A DNA stretch of 64,000 bases from Luscinia megarhynchos. Taxonomy: Eukaryota > Chordata > Aves > Passeriformes > Turdidae. The DNA lies in the NCBI GenBank assembly GCA_034336665.1, contig JAPFBE010000013.1, positions 16,967,056 through 17,031,055 of the forward strand. Direction: 5' to 3'. The translations under genes and the position numbers were made by a program. The notes beneath the pieces were generated by a model. That model had not been told where the DNA came from and did no database searches. It worked only from the letters and a program-made list of their open reading frames with translations. The first letter of the stretch is position 1. Each line of letters opens with the position of its first letter. Shown piece by piece: positions 11,966 through 23,758 of the stretch.

Positions 11966-14900
11966 TGCTGCTTCTATGCAAAAAGGAACATCATCAATCT
12001 TATTCAATTATATAAATACTAACTTTCCTGTAATTGTGCCATAAACCACAAAATTACCTGCTAAAGGTTAAAAGCATTAGACAGATTGGCAAGATTCTTA
12101 ACCTTGCTTTTCAGACTTGTGTAAGAAGTTTTACCCTTTCAAAGACAGAGACCTGATTGCAGCTGTGGCTGCCTAGCACCCTCAGGATTTGTGCTTCTGA
12201 GTTCCAGAAACTTGTGGCAAGCTAAAGAACATAGGAGGAATAGGAGCTAAGTTTAAATATTTTAAAATAAAAGCAAACTGTTGAAAGTTCTTTTGGTTTC
12301 CAAATTCTTATTTGCATAAATATTTGATCTCTGATAATTGTAGGTTTGCAACTAAGTCTTCCAGATTATAAAGGAGGTTATTAAAGAGAGCCAGACAATG
12401 CACTGTGTTACAGCACAAGGGATGCCCTAACACAGAGATGTCTGTGTGAGCTTGTTGTTTGCTCACAGTGGCTCTTCTGAATAGAATTGTAAGTAAGGTG
12501 TTACCCATGGGAATCTCTCCTCTATCCATGCAAAATTCATATGCTGTGTCACTGCAGATGGACCACTCTTCCATGAGCTCAGGACGCTGCCCTGAGCAAG
12601 CCTGACCATTTCCATTCTGCTCTGTTTCTTTCTAGAGAGGGAAGATCCATGGAGGTCATACAACTCAGAATAGCTTTGAAGAAGGGAAGGAGGATAGGAA
12701 CTGCTTGACTTTCCTCTTCTCCCCTTTCTGCAGCCACTCTTACATCAGCTCAGCTTTGAAGGGAGTTGCAGTGAGGAGAAGAGGTGAGAGAGGAGCCTTC
12801 TATGTAGACAACAGGGTCGTGAGAACAAGAAAAGAAAACCAACAATTGTTGCACTCAGGTAATTCCAGGGTAAGTAAAGGTTGTTGACAAGTCCAAATGG
12901 TTGCAGAGAATTTAATAAAATACTTGGTTAAATTTATTATTTATTCTGAATTACTCACTCAAAAAGGCAGAAGGGTGCCAATCTTGGGTAGCATTAGAGC
13001 AACAAACAGGATACCAACAAACAGAATAATTTTATAAATGGATATAGTGGGCATTTGATTGTACTATTTTTGCAGCTTTAGATGCCATACAGCCGACAGA
13101 TTAGATGATCTCTACTCTCAAAATCTGACAGAAATTGTGTGCAAGGGAAGAGTAGCCAAAATTGAGATGGTTCACTTTGATGTAATCTCAGTGGTCTCAG
13201 AAAAGTTTTAAGTGAAGAGTTGCCCATGGCCCCAAAAATCACAGTCCCCAGGAAAATATTGGACATCACATGAGGGCACCCAAGGCCTGTCTGGAGTTGA
13301 AGACTCCAATTCCCTCTGATGACAGATGCAAATCATTCAAGTTTTTAATAGGAATAGAATGCTCTGTGAGAATGAAAAATGTGATTGGTGAGGAAAAATG
13401 GAACAATGAAGGGTACTTGTTGTCCAGGTAATCAAGGACATAGTTCTGCCAGCTGAGCCACTGAAAGTGAAGTGACAACACAGTCTTTCACTAATTTAAA
13501 GTCTTATTCCATTGTGGAGCAATTAATTTCTCAGTTCACAAACAAAAGGTTGACACTGAGATCCCAGCAGAGAAGGGAGCATGATTTAATCTTGCCTTGC
13601 AAAATTCTTCTCACCCGTTCAACCAAGGGAGTTTGTTTCTTGGCAGACATGCAAGTATCATTAGTTTTTAATTATCAGTATAAATGGCAAACAAGCATAG
13701 ATGGTGCTTGAGATAGGCCATTTCCCCTGGGATCATGGCTGCTTTAATCTCATCTATCATTACATATTGCTGCACAACATTGAGTTTGTGGAGTGTATTT
13801 CCAAAGCATGGATCCTGAGGATGCAGGATTCAAGGACTCTTGGGTGGTATTGAGCACTGGCCTAACTGAACATGGACCAGCATCCTGCAAGAGGGTAGTG
13901 ATGGGAAGACAGCATAAAACAGAAAACCATCATCCTTATAAAGAGCAAACCAGGGAGAGCAATAAGGTGGCCTGTTGAGCCATCTATTCCCAGGTGTTAG
14001 GAATGTGGTTAATAAAATGGGAAGCATTTGAAATTATAGTATGTGGATGAAACATAACAGCCCAATGTGTAGGACTGGCAGGTTAGTACAGAGCATGACT
14101 AACAATTACAGGCAAGGAAAGAAGGGAGAAAGGGCTTCAAACCATATGTGGAAGTGGTCACTCTAAGGTCACATGGGAGACAGGAGTCAGAGTTGTGAGA
14201 AGTTATGAAGGCAGAAAAAAAGATAAGGAGAAGTATTTCCCAGTGGCAGCCTATTACAGATTGTTAGCTGGAAGGAGAGAGTTGATTCAGCCATTTTTGG
14301 GAACAGAATAAAACATACAAAGCCGTGCATTGATAAGAACAAGTAATCAGAAATTAGCACATCATATTTTCTAGGACAGTACTGTAAAGCAAGAGCAGTC
14401 CATACCTTTGCTGGGATGCATGGTTATATACACACACACACCTGTATCCCCAAGTCGTCAATTTTCTTTTTTGCCAAACAAAGGAGCACTTAGTGTCACC
14501 CACCTCTGCAAAAGCCATCTGAAGTTCATCAAACAGATTCTGCACTTGAGGATGCCCTAGTTCCCAAATCACCCGACAGTGGAGTGCACAGCAGTGCTTC
14601 ACACAGTGGGGCAGCAGCAACCCTGGTGCTTCTGCCCTACACTGAATGTAGAGTAGGAGCTTTTCTGAACACATCTCCCTGCTGCAAGACTGAACAAGTG
14701 CACAATTGCCAAAAAGTCAAATGGAAACAGAACATTGTGGGGAAATATAGTACTAGGAGAAATAGCTATTTATTTCTCCCCCCACTCATACTGGGAGGAC
14801 TTGCTGAAAAGTCTGAACATCTGGAAAGTATTGCAAAAGGCAACTGCTAAGTAAAGGATTGTATGAAATGAGGAAAGTGAGGATCAATGGACTTAAACAA

Positions 14901-17900
14901 AAATTAGTTCAAAAACTGTTGAGAAGATTTTTGTTAGGAATATAATCCAAATAATGCAGGTGTATTGAGAGCTGGCAGTACTGAGAGACACTTTAGTAAA
15001 GACACAGCCATGAAGTGTCCCAATACAGATGAAAGATAGGAAGCACTGTAAGAGAATATTACAGATGTATGAGAGGATCATTACAGATCTGAATATCAAA
15101 AAGGCACTACAAAAAAAAGTAGAAACAAGATATATAGCTGCATTTGACTATAGAGGAACAGCCAAGCATGAAAATATGCAATTAAAAATAAAAACAAAGG
15201 AGTACTGCACAAGAGAAAGCTAGCAAAAGAGAGAATGAAATAAGCAAAGCATGTGTGAAGCAACAGCTGCTGTGAAGAAGACTGGGTTGATATTACCTTT
15301 TGGTCCATCTTCATGTAAAAGGTGAAGAACATTTAGATGAATTAGATATACTTACATGAGTGATATACGATGAAATCCATCAATATTTAAAGGAGATTCT
15401 TAAAGCAGTCAGTGTCAAAGTATCATGAAAGATGGAGAGACCCTGAGGGACTGAATGTTGAAAATGAAAACTTAGGAAAACCTAAGAAAACTACAAAATA
15501 ATGAGAACATTTTTTTAAAGAATTTCAAAACAAATGGCTAAATACTTGTTTCAAAATCTAAATTTTGTAAAGCAATGAGAAACATTCCAATGGAGTGGTC
15601 CAAACCAAATTTTGTGAAACTTTTACTTTTCCTGGTTTTTAGTTTGTTTTATTTTACTTCAGCAGAACATCTGTCCAAACAGCTTAGGAAAAAACTCTGA
15701 CATATGACTCCTATTGTCAGTAGGATTTCTGACACAGTTCTGTGTGATGAACACATGAGGAATACATGATCCTAGTGTGGATGGGTGATACTGAGAAAAG
15801 ATAACAAACCACATCAAAACCCAACCCTCAGAAGAACTGTTCTCTTAACTTTGTAAAACTGGGGCAGACCTGGGGTGACCTATTCAGGGTGATTCTTGCA
15901 AATACTATTCTAAATTTGGCCCTATGCACTATTCTCATAGAATGAAGGACAGTATTTGTGGAAGGCATCAGACTAGAGGGATGACAGGACTGGAATGGAA
16001 AGCCTATGTACAGTGGATAAATATCTGAAATCTGCAAGACACCTTAGAGACAAGGAACCAAATGCATGAATAAAAGCTTGGAATAACTGACCATGTTGCT
16101 AATAAAGGAATTTCTGTGTTACGGACCACAAAGCAAATATGTGATGCTGTTGAAAATAATCAGTCAATTTATACATTTCATATTGACACATTTGAGTTAT
16201 ATAAAACACAGGGGCTATTTGTAATGCTGATGTGCATTTCAGGGCATAAATAGCTTGGCTCTCTATGTTAAAAGATTGGAACAATATGGTTTAGCTTGCA
16301 CCAGAGAAGAGCTAAGGGAGACCTAAGGGGAACACTCGGAAGGTGAGTGACAGACAGGAACTGGTTATCAGGGGAGGATGAAAAATGGCCTTTACTGAAT
16401 AAAGTGATAAATCTTTACCGATAAATCAACAGGGAAAACACAAGTGAGGGAAGGTAATGACATAACAGGGTCCTGACTCTCTGTGGAAGCATATAGAATA
16501 TTTCTGAAGGGCCTTTCAAGACTTCTACACCTGTGATTGTAGGCTCATGTGGGAACAGGACCCTCACCAGAATTTCTTTGAAGGACAAGATGTCCAAATT
16601 TGGGCTCCTTTGAAAAAATGAATTTTAAAAGTACTTTATGAGGCCTTGGCTAAAGAGTCATCTAAGCAATAGTTTGGGAGTTTTCTCTTTCAGCAGGTCA
16701 GGATTTTGGCCAAAGGCATCTTTGCTGCTTTTGTCTGTTTGAACTCAGGAGTCAGTAACCCAGAGTTGTGTGCAGAATGAAAGAAGGAATGGCCCCACAG
16801 AGTTCTGGGTTTGGCTATTTCTGGAAAAGCAATAATATCTGCTGTGAGCCAGGGAGTGGTCCAGGTGAGCAGAAGCTGAGCAACACAGATACCTTTGAGA
16901 AAAGGACATTGCAGCATTCAACAAGTCACAGGAAGTGAGTGCTTGCTGAGAAATGCAATGTTTCTTTTCACTGGCACCCACCTATAGGCTTAGTTTTCTG
17001 CCACACATCATTATTAATCTAGCCAATAAAAATTGATTCTGGTCATCCTTTCCTCAGTTTGAGACTGAGTCTATTCTGAGGTGATGGTCTTTAGCATCTT
17101 TCATTGTCAGACCTCTGTGATTCCAGCTCTTAGTAGAAATGCTGAAGTATGATGGGAAGATACATTATCATTAGTATTTCATCTTGGTGAAGGATGTTTT
17201 CCATTGGTGTTATTATAATATAAATTAGAACTTCAATGCCATGCAAGACTAATAATGTCATAAAAAATTATTCTAGTACTCTTTAAAAATATTGACTTAA
17301 AAGAACAATAAAAATCTGATTTTTGGTCTTTGCTTCAAAGTATCATTTGGTTCTTTCTAAATATCAAGCAGCAGAAAATTCGAAACCTCATATAATGAAT
17401 GAAGCAAAAGATAAAAAGACACTGTCAAAAAACTTTGCATCACAGAGAACAGTATCAGAGAAGAATATCGATTTAATGGTTGGTAGACTTCTGTTTTATT
17501 TTAAACACTTGGAAAAACAACTAATTTCAATAACAAGTTTATAGAATGACAGTGGAAATAAGGCTTTTTGTGAAAGATCATATATAAGACCATAACCTAG
17601 GCAGTATGTGCAGCTTTAGGGCATCCTGTACCACATCAGAAATGTTTTTTAGCTCTAATTCTGATCTGTCAAGAAATGAAGTTGCCTACTCACATTTCTT
17701 TAAGAAATTGCTCTGGTAGGTTAATTTTGCACCAACAAGTTCTATGACAAGTCAAGTGTCACCTGTTGGTTGTCCTCACCTGCTTAACTTTATTCAAATT
17801 AGGCATCGTCTGTCCTTCCACAGCCAGCATAAAGCTGGCATAAAGCTTAAAGCCCACATAAGCTCTTGCTAGTTTGGCAGAAATGTGACAGGAATTCAAC

Positions 17901-19059
17901 ACTGAATCTGGATCAAAAATTGTACTGCTGAGCCATCCATTCATGCACACACCTGGCATTAACAATCAGAGACACACAGCTTAAGAAGAAGGCCAGCAGT
18001 GTGTGAGCTGGATAAAGTCAAAAGGAAAAGAGATGTATGCAGTTTCATACCCGAAAGGTGGTAGTACTGGAAAACAGGATGGAATGACAGTTATGGGATC
18101 ATACAGAATCTGATAGGAAGAGGCATATGGCACATGCTGTCAGTCAGCAACATCATCTAGGGACGTCTCCTTTGTGCAGAGCACTGCAGAAACCAACAGT
18201 GGTTTGGACAGAGGAAGTGGTGTGGCCCAAGAAACCAGCTGAGAATTTCCATAGGAGGTTGAATATAGTTTGGCAAGCAATTCCCATGAACTCCTAGCTC
18301 CACATAGGCACCACTGGAGATCCAAGGTAAAGAACTTTCCTTTCAAATAAAAACAGGCTATTCTTGGGCAAAACAACTGGAAAAGTCATGAATTATGCAG
18401 GATTAGTTTCCTGCATTCAGGGGTGCTGAGACACGTGTGACAAAAAGACTTACTATGCTCATTTTTAGAAACCCTGAGAGCCTCACTGACCTGCACACAT
18501 CACACAGGGTTGTTCTTGCCTACGAGGGATTTACCAATGCCCTAATAAATGAATACTGATATCCAACATTTATCCTCACAGCACTCCTGGGATATAGCAC
18601 CTGAGGTAGAGATGGGTAGAAATTGTATGTTCAAAGGTACTTCAGAGACTACCTAGTTCTTCAGGCTGGTCTTTTTTGAAGTCCTAGACCCATAATTTAG
18701 ATGCCACAGTCAGTCAAAAAATGTTCTTCAGGTAACTAGAGCTTCAGATTATATGACACAGTCTCAAATCTTCCCTCCAGCTACTTCTCTAAGATTTGTG
18801 ATACTTTAAAAGTTGTCTAAGTTTTTTACAAGTTGACACATAGAAAACTGACAAGATACTGAAGACACAACATAGGTAATCATGAGCTGGTTTGGAGCTC
18901 TAGATCAGAACCTGGAAGATTTCCAGAGGAGGCTTTTTTCCATCTCAGAGATTTCTAAAGGTAGGTGTATTCCTTTTTTGCAGACTGGAACTTCAGAGAT
19001 TAAGGAAATGGAAGCTGAAGGCATTAATGGTGAAGTCTTTTACATTTCAGCTTCAAACT
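11966..19059. other. No supported gene in about 7 kb
   Basis: Single-copy AT-rich DNA read on both strands. The longest frames (about 106 codons on the minus strand near 14354-14674, and 88 codons near 12308-12574 and 14584-14850) have no recognisable domain and overlap one another on opposite strands, as expected by chance. A short CA run lies near 14430. No LTR or clear CR1 tail was found; a weak CR1-like phrase near 16290-16330 is too short to call. Confidence 0.45.
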
Positions 19060-19103
19060 TGAATGTTTTCTCTTCCAACCCTATCCATTCTGTGATTCTG
19101 TGA
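19060..19103 (+). mobile_element. CR1 3' terminus (short fragment)
   Basis: TCTTCCAACCCTATCCATTC followed by TGTGATTCTGTGAT matches the last bases of the CR1 3' UTR and its terminal octamer-like repeat. Sequence upstream (18900-19060) may be highly decayed CR1 but cannot be assigned securely. It sits head-on against a second CR1 tail starting about 12 bp away. Confidence 0.75.
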
Positions 19104-19113
19104 TCATTGCACT

Positions 19114-19170
19114 AAGAATCATAGAATGATTTGTATTGCAAAGATCAGAAGTCCAAGAAGTCAGATTGAA
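19114..19170 (-). mobile_element. CR1 3' terminus, opposite orientation
   Basis: On the + strand the sequence begins AAGAATCATAGAATGATTTG, the reverse complement of the CR1 terminal repeat, and continues with words resembling the adjoining 3' UTR (GCAAAGATCAGAAG). The copy therefore runs right to left and is severely truncated or decayed beyond about 19170. Confidence 0.7.
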
Positions 19171-20429
19171 CCTAGTATTTCCAAGTATTTACTTGAAGAC
19201 TCCTGAAGAGGAATAAAAGACAGCAACATGGTGAGGTAGGAACCCTTGGACTGAACAGTTAAAAGTGTGTACTAAATCAAGTGGAGCTGAATTCTGAAGA
19301 TGTCTCATATGAACTTCAGTTAAGCAAATTAACTTCAGGCGAATTATCCTGTGTTGAGCCTTGTGTTGCCATGAACAAAAAGCTTGCATTCTAAAAGACA
19401 GTTCCATACTTTTCTGGAGAGCCTTATTAGAGGTAATAGCCTTAGCATCAGCTGCATATCCCTGCCTATGAGATCAGTGTGATGCTGTTCAGAAATGCTA
19501 CCTCAAGTGTCCAAAGCTAGAGAGCCTCACTGAGAGAGTCCTGCATTTAGGATACCAAGCCCTGCTTCACTGCAGGGTAATGCTATGGCCCATTTGGTCT
19601 GAGGGCACTAGCAGTAATTCCTCCTTGTGTTCAGCAGTATGCACACACTATTTGCAGTATAAATACACCACCATGGGCTGGTTAAATTACACAGTGTCAG
19701 AAAAGAACATTAAGCTTCCTTAGTTCCGAGCTTTGCCACTCTCTTCTCCACGACTGTACAGCACGTGCAGGGGGATGGACAGGCTTCAAACAAACCTTCA
19801 CACCTCTCCTTGGAGCCATGTGGGGAGCACTTAGAGATGAGCATTGAAGCATGGCATGGTTGCAAGGGCAAGAGGAGTCACAGCAAGGTAAGGTCCTCTC
19901 AGTAGCACCATTCCCCCCTTGCTGCAGTACTCAGATCCCAGCAGCAACTAAAGCCTGAGCACAGCAGTGCAAAAGAAACATGTCTCTACAGAGGAAATAG
20001 TAAAGTAAAGCAATACCCTGACAGCCCATAAACCCAGTGCTCATGTATTTTACTGAATTGAAATCATTTTTATAGGCAGGGATGATTATTCCTTGACACT
20101 ATTTTGTATGTAAAGCTCTCAGCTTCTGTTCTTTCTGATTTACTGTGCATGCGTGACCTTCTCTCTAAACTTGACAGTAAATATTCTATTTGTTTATTTT
20201 CTTGAATAAAAGGGAAGGACCAAGCTCAAGGTTGCAAAGTCAGTATAAGAGAGTCAAATTTATTCAGAGAACATGCACAAGGATGTAGTAGATAAAAACA
20301 TCGCTTTAGGGTGAGGGCATATAAAACACAGCAGAGAGGAAATGTTTTTAGCTACTATTTTTACATTCAGTCAGTTTTCCTGCTAAAACTCAGCTAGCCA
20401 CTGTCCCATCTTGCTCAGATGCTGTTCAC
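19171..20429. other. No supported gene
   Basis: Single-copy DNA of moderate GC. Short frames only, with no identifiable repeats. Confidence 0.45.
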
Positions 20430-20600
20430 ATATGCAATCACTGGCAATCCCAATCCTAAGTGTTTCCCTGAAAATACAGACTGATGCTTTACCAACCTGC
20501 TAACCGACTGGCAAAATAAACCCAGAGGTGTGTAACATGACACCTTACAGATTTTCAGGCGCATTTACCTTCGTTTCTTAAGACTTTGGCAAGCAGGATG
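20430..20600. other. Candidate conserved noncoding element
   Basis: A compact stretch with retained CpGs in otherwise CpG-poor DNA (for example CTAACCGACTGG near 20505 and CAGGCGCATTTACC near 20558). It contains ATTTACCTTCGTTTC and no repeat signature. Retained CpGs in AT-rich DNA are compatible with purifying selection but are weak evidence alone. Confidence 0.25.
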
Positions 20601-20924
20601 ACACAGGAGCAGCACTATGCTGCCCTGTTTGGGGTGGGAAAAGGAGGCAGGTGTGCTGCTGTGAAAGGCAGCAGAGTTTCTGTGGAGCCACTACACCTCT
20701 CCTGGCCGGGCAGCACTAGGTGGCACTGGTGGTATTCACATACCTTCTCATCTGCCTTTTCGATTTCCAAAAGGAATCCGTTGGTACTTTTAGACTTTCA
20801 GCAAGCAAGAATGCAGTGGAAAACAGCTCAAGTATTTCTCTCAGTGGTTTGTGAGCCAAAGATTTTTCTTTTAAAACCCGTTTTTCGTATTAATTGAGGC
20901 CGAAGAAGGACTGAATGACGTTCT

Positions 20925-21135
20925 CTCTCTCAGCACTGCATCTTTAGCTTGTTAACCTCACTTACATGGTGCTTAAAGATTACAAGCTACCTGATAGAAA
21001 TACTGTGTTGCACATAACGGTGCATTTATAATAATTGATTATGCTGCTGTATTATGTGTGAGAAGTGCCAAAGGGCTGTGATGGCAAGCTATCAGAGCTG
21101 ATTGATGGCACCAACACCCTTACCTTAAAGTGTAG
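20925..21135. other. Candidate conserved noncoding element
   Basis: About 200 bp containing CTTAAAGATTACAAGC, GCATTTATAATAATTGATTATGC (read in parts, with ATTGATTA homeodomain/PBX-like cores) and CAAGCTATCAGAGCTGATTGATGG. Rich in TAAT/TGAT cores and free of repeats. The texture resembles developmental enhancers; the call is an inference. Confidence 0.3.
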
Positions 21136-22574
21136 ACAGACTTATTTGAAACTGCTAACACTACGCTGGGGTTAGCAGCATCACAAATTATCCTTCTCTA
21201 AACTGACCTTAGAAATTCCCTAAAGGATGCTTGTCAGTATGTTTACTGGCTTACAAATTGAAGGAAACAAACACAGAACAAAGCAACAATAAAGGGAAAA
21301 GGAAATTGATTTTCTTGGAGATCATGCATTAAAGCAAATTGAGGCACAGATTAAAAACTGTACGAGAGAAAACCTTTGGGTGTGACCAGGGAAATCAAAA
21401 TACCTGCAAGGAACTGCCATCAAGCTTTTTAATGGAGGTCAACCACCAACTCAACCACCTTGGTTTTATATTAACTTCTTTCTCTGAATTCTGGGGGAAA
21501 AAAATCCCAAAGCACAAACAAGGGTAATTTGAAGAAAGAAGAGAGTTTATTTATCTAAAGAACATAAAGTAATGGAGCCTTTTTCCTCAGAAATATAGTA
21601 AAGGTTGCTCTTTCCAGTAAAAGCACTCTCACAGCAGTACTGGTTTCATCCTGTGAAACCTTTCTTGGCAATGGCAATTTGAGCACAGAGTTTATCTCTG
21701 CATGACTTACAACTACCCATCCATGTGATGTTTTGCTTCTACCTTGCAGAAACCACAGAGCCCCAGCACAGTCCCTGCTCCAGCTGCTGAGAGCCTGGTG
21801 CTAGCAATTCCTGACCTCATTTTTGAGGGATGTGCAGGTAGAAGAGGTGCAGGGCAGGAAAACAACTTGAAGCACCTTTTGTAAACCCCTACTGAAATAT
21901 TTAGTTTCTTCTAACATGAAAGCTGAATGATAGGGACAGTTTAATGACACACCTAAAGGCCCACCTCTGCCTTTTCTTGATGTGATCAGGCTGGAAGGTT
22001 CCCTGAGATATGGCACTCTAAGCATGCAGATGTGCAGCTGGACTTCTTATCCAAAATTTATGTTGTCTTCTCTTCTTTTGCACATTTCTACAAAACCCAA
22101 ACCACCAATACTTAGTGAGTTCAGACACGCTCTTCTTCATTTAGAGAAAACATCAAAAATACTCTAGTCAGAGACTCTAATCTTCCAAAATCTATTCTGA
22201 GTCAAAATAATTGGAAAAATGGACACAAAACATAGATTTATACTTATTTCCCTTGCACATCTGCAAACCAAGATTCTTCATGTGAAAGATCATCCTAATA
22301 TCATGTCTTTCCAAGCTGTCAGCCAACACATAGTAACTTTGAAAATACAGCTAGCCAGTTTGAAAAATTTGTAATTTCTAGATTCACTATCACGTCTTTT
22401 CCCTTGCCTGTCTTCAGGTTTCTGTCTTCTGCTTAATAGGGGAGTGTACAGAAAAATGGAATCAGACTTTTGTTGGAGGCATGGAGTGAAAAGAGCATGC
22501 TGGGACATGTGAAGCTCTAGGTTTTGACCATAAAGGAGTTCAAACACCAGGACAGGTGCCTAGAGAAATTTGGG
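21136..22574. other. No supported gene
   Basis: Single-copy DNA. Frames are short and mutually overlapping on both strands, with no named repeat before the CR1 tail at 22575. Confidence 0.45.
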
Positions 22575-22725
22575 AAGCTTGAAATTTGGAGATACTCAGA
22601 AGTCAGTTGGTCAAGGTATTGAACAAAGATCCTGTTCTAGCTGAGCCCAGTTTGAGTTGGAGGCTGGGTTAAATGACCTCCAGAGGTCTTTAAGAGTCAA
22701 AAATTCTCCATGATCCTAAATTTGT
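22575..22725 (+). mobile_element. CR1 LINE 3' UTR fragment
   Basis: GAGATACTCAGAAGTCAGTTGG, then CTGTTCTAGCTGA, then GGGTTAAATGACCTCCAGAG and GTCTTTAAGAG, ending near TTCTCCATGATCC, follow the order of a CR1 3' UTR. Only about 150 bp remain. Orientation is left to right. Confidence 0.85.
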
Positions 22726-23304
22726 GTCACACTTGTTAATATAAACTATATCATGCGAGGCAGAAATAGTTTAAATTTGTGATTCTTTCGTATCACAGAA
22801 ACATGTTTTTCTGCCACATTCTGTTGTACTTAACTAAGGATTATTTAGGAGATCAGTAAAAAATTGGCTAACTCTTCCTATTTCTTTCAGTAATACCTAA
22901 AAAAAACTTATATCCATGCTACCTAAGGGTATGCTCAGTTATAGGACCAGAATTGATCAATACTTAAACTGAAACCTGCTGGGAAACTGCCTCAGGGTTA
23001 GATGCAGCACTTATGCTTTTCCTTCAGCAGCAAGCCTGCAGTGCCAGAGACCAGCCCTTGATACTCGAGGAGGGGCACTAAGGATAGTGCCTATGTCTAT
23101 CTTCTTACCAGAGAGCACCTCCAAGCTTCTTGAATGTAAATGATTTAATATTGGTACCCTGGCCAAAATAAAACATGGTTGTTATTGCAGGTGCTTCCCA
23201 TCCTACCCTTTCCTTCTGCTGGGTTTCAGATAGCCAGAGCTTACCTCCCCACAGTGGAAAGCACTTAGATTTTCTCTTTCTACCTTTTGTCTGAGGGGGG
23301 AAAA
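22726..23304. other. No supported gene
   Basis: Single-copy DNA between a CR1 fragment and the CCCAA array. No repeat or open frame of note. Confidence 0.45.
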
Positions 23305-23758
23305 CTCAACCCAACTCAACCCAACCTAACCCAACCCAAGCCAACCCAACCCAGCTCATCCCAACCCAGCCCAGCCCAGCCCAGCTCAACCCAACCTAGC
23401 CCAACCCAGCTCATCTCACCCAGCCCAGCCCAACCCATCCCAGCCCAGCCCAACCCAGCCCACCCAGCCCAACCCAGCCCAACCCAGCCCAACCCAACTC
23501 ATCTCGACCCAACCCAGCCCAACCCATCCCAACCCAACCCAGCCCAATCCTAGCCCAACCCAACCCAACCCAACTCATCTCAACCCAGCCCAACCCATCC
23601 CAATCAACCCATCCCAATCCAACCCAGACCCAACCCAGCCCAACCCAACCCAGCTCATCCCAGCTCATCTCCAACCCAGCCCAGCCCAACCCAACCCAAC
23701 CCAACCCAACCCAACCCAACCCAACCAAACCTGAACCGAACCGAACCAAACCAAACCA
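23305..23758. repeat. CCCAA / CCCAGCC tandem array (about 450 bp, strand-asymmetric)
   Basis: The array is built of CCCAA, CCCAG, CTCAA and CTCAT pentamer-like units, with longer phrases such as CAACCCAGCCCAACCCA recurring. It ends with a divergent CCGAA/CCAAA block (23730-23758). The + strand is almost devoid of G and the minus strand therefore almost devoid of C, giving runs of GGG separated by short spacers. Open frames across it (88 codons rich in Pro/Gln/Ser/Asn on +, 112 codons rich in Gly/Trp/Val on -) arise because pentamer units contain no stop in some frames, and should not be taken as genes. Confidence 0.95.

Noticed and set aside
16285..16335. CR1-like phrase (GGTTTAGCTTGCACCAGAGA)
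   Set aside because: Too short and diverged, and the surrounding sequence does not continue in CR1 order.
23305..23758. Interstitial telomeric repeat
   Set aside because: The vertebrate telomere unit is CCCTAA; here units are CCCAA and CCCAG, with only an isolated CCTAACCC word.
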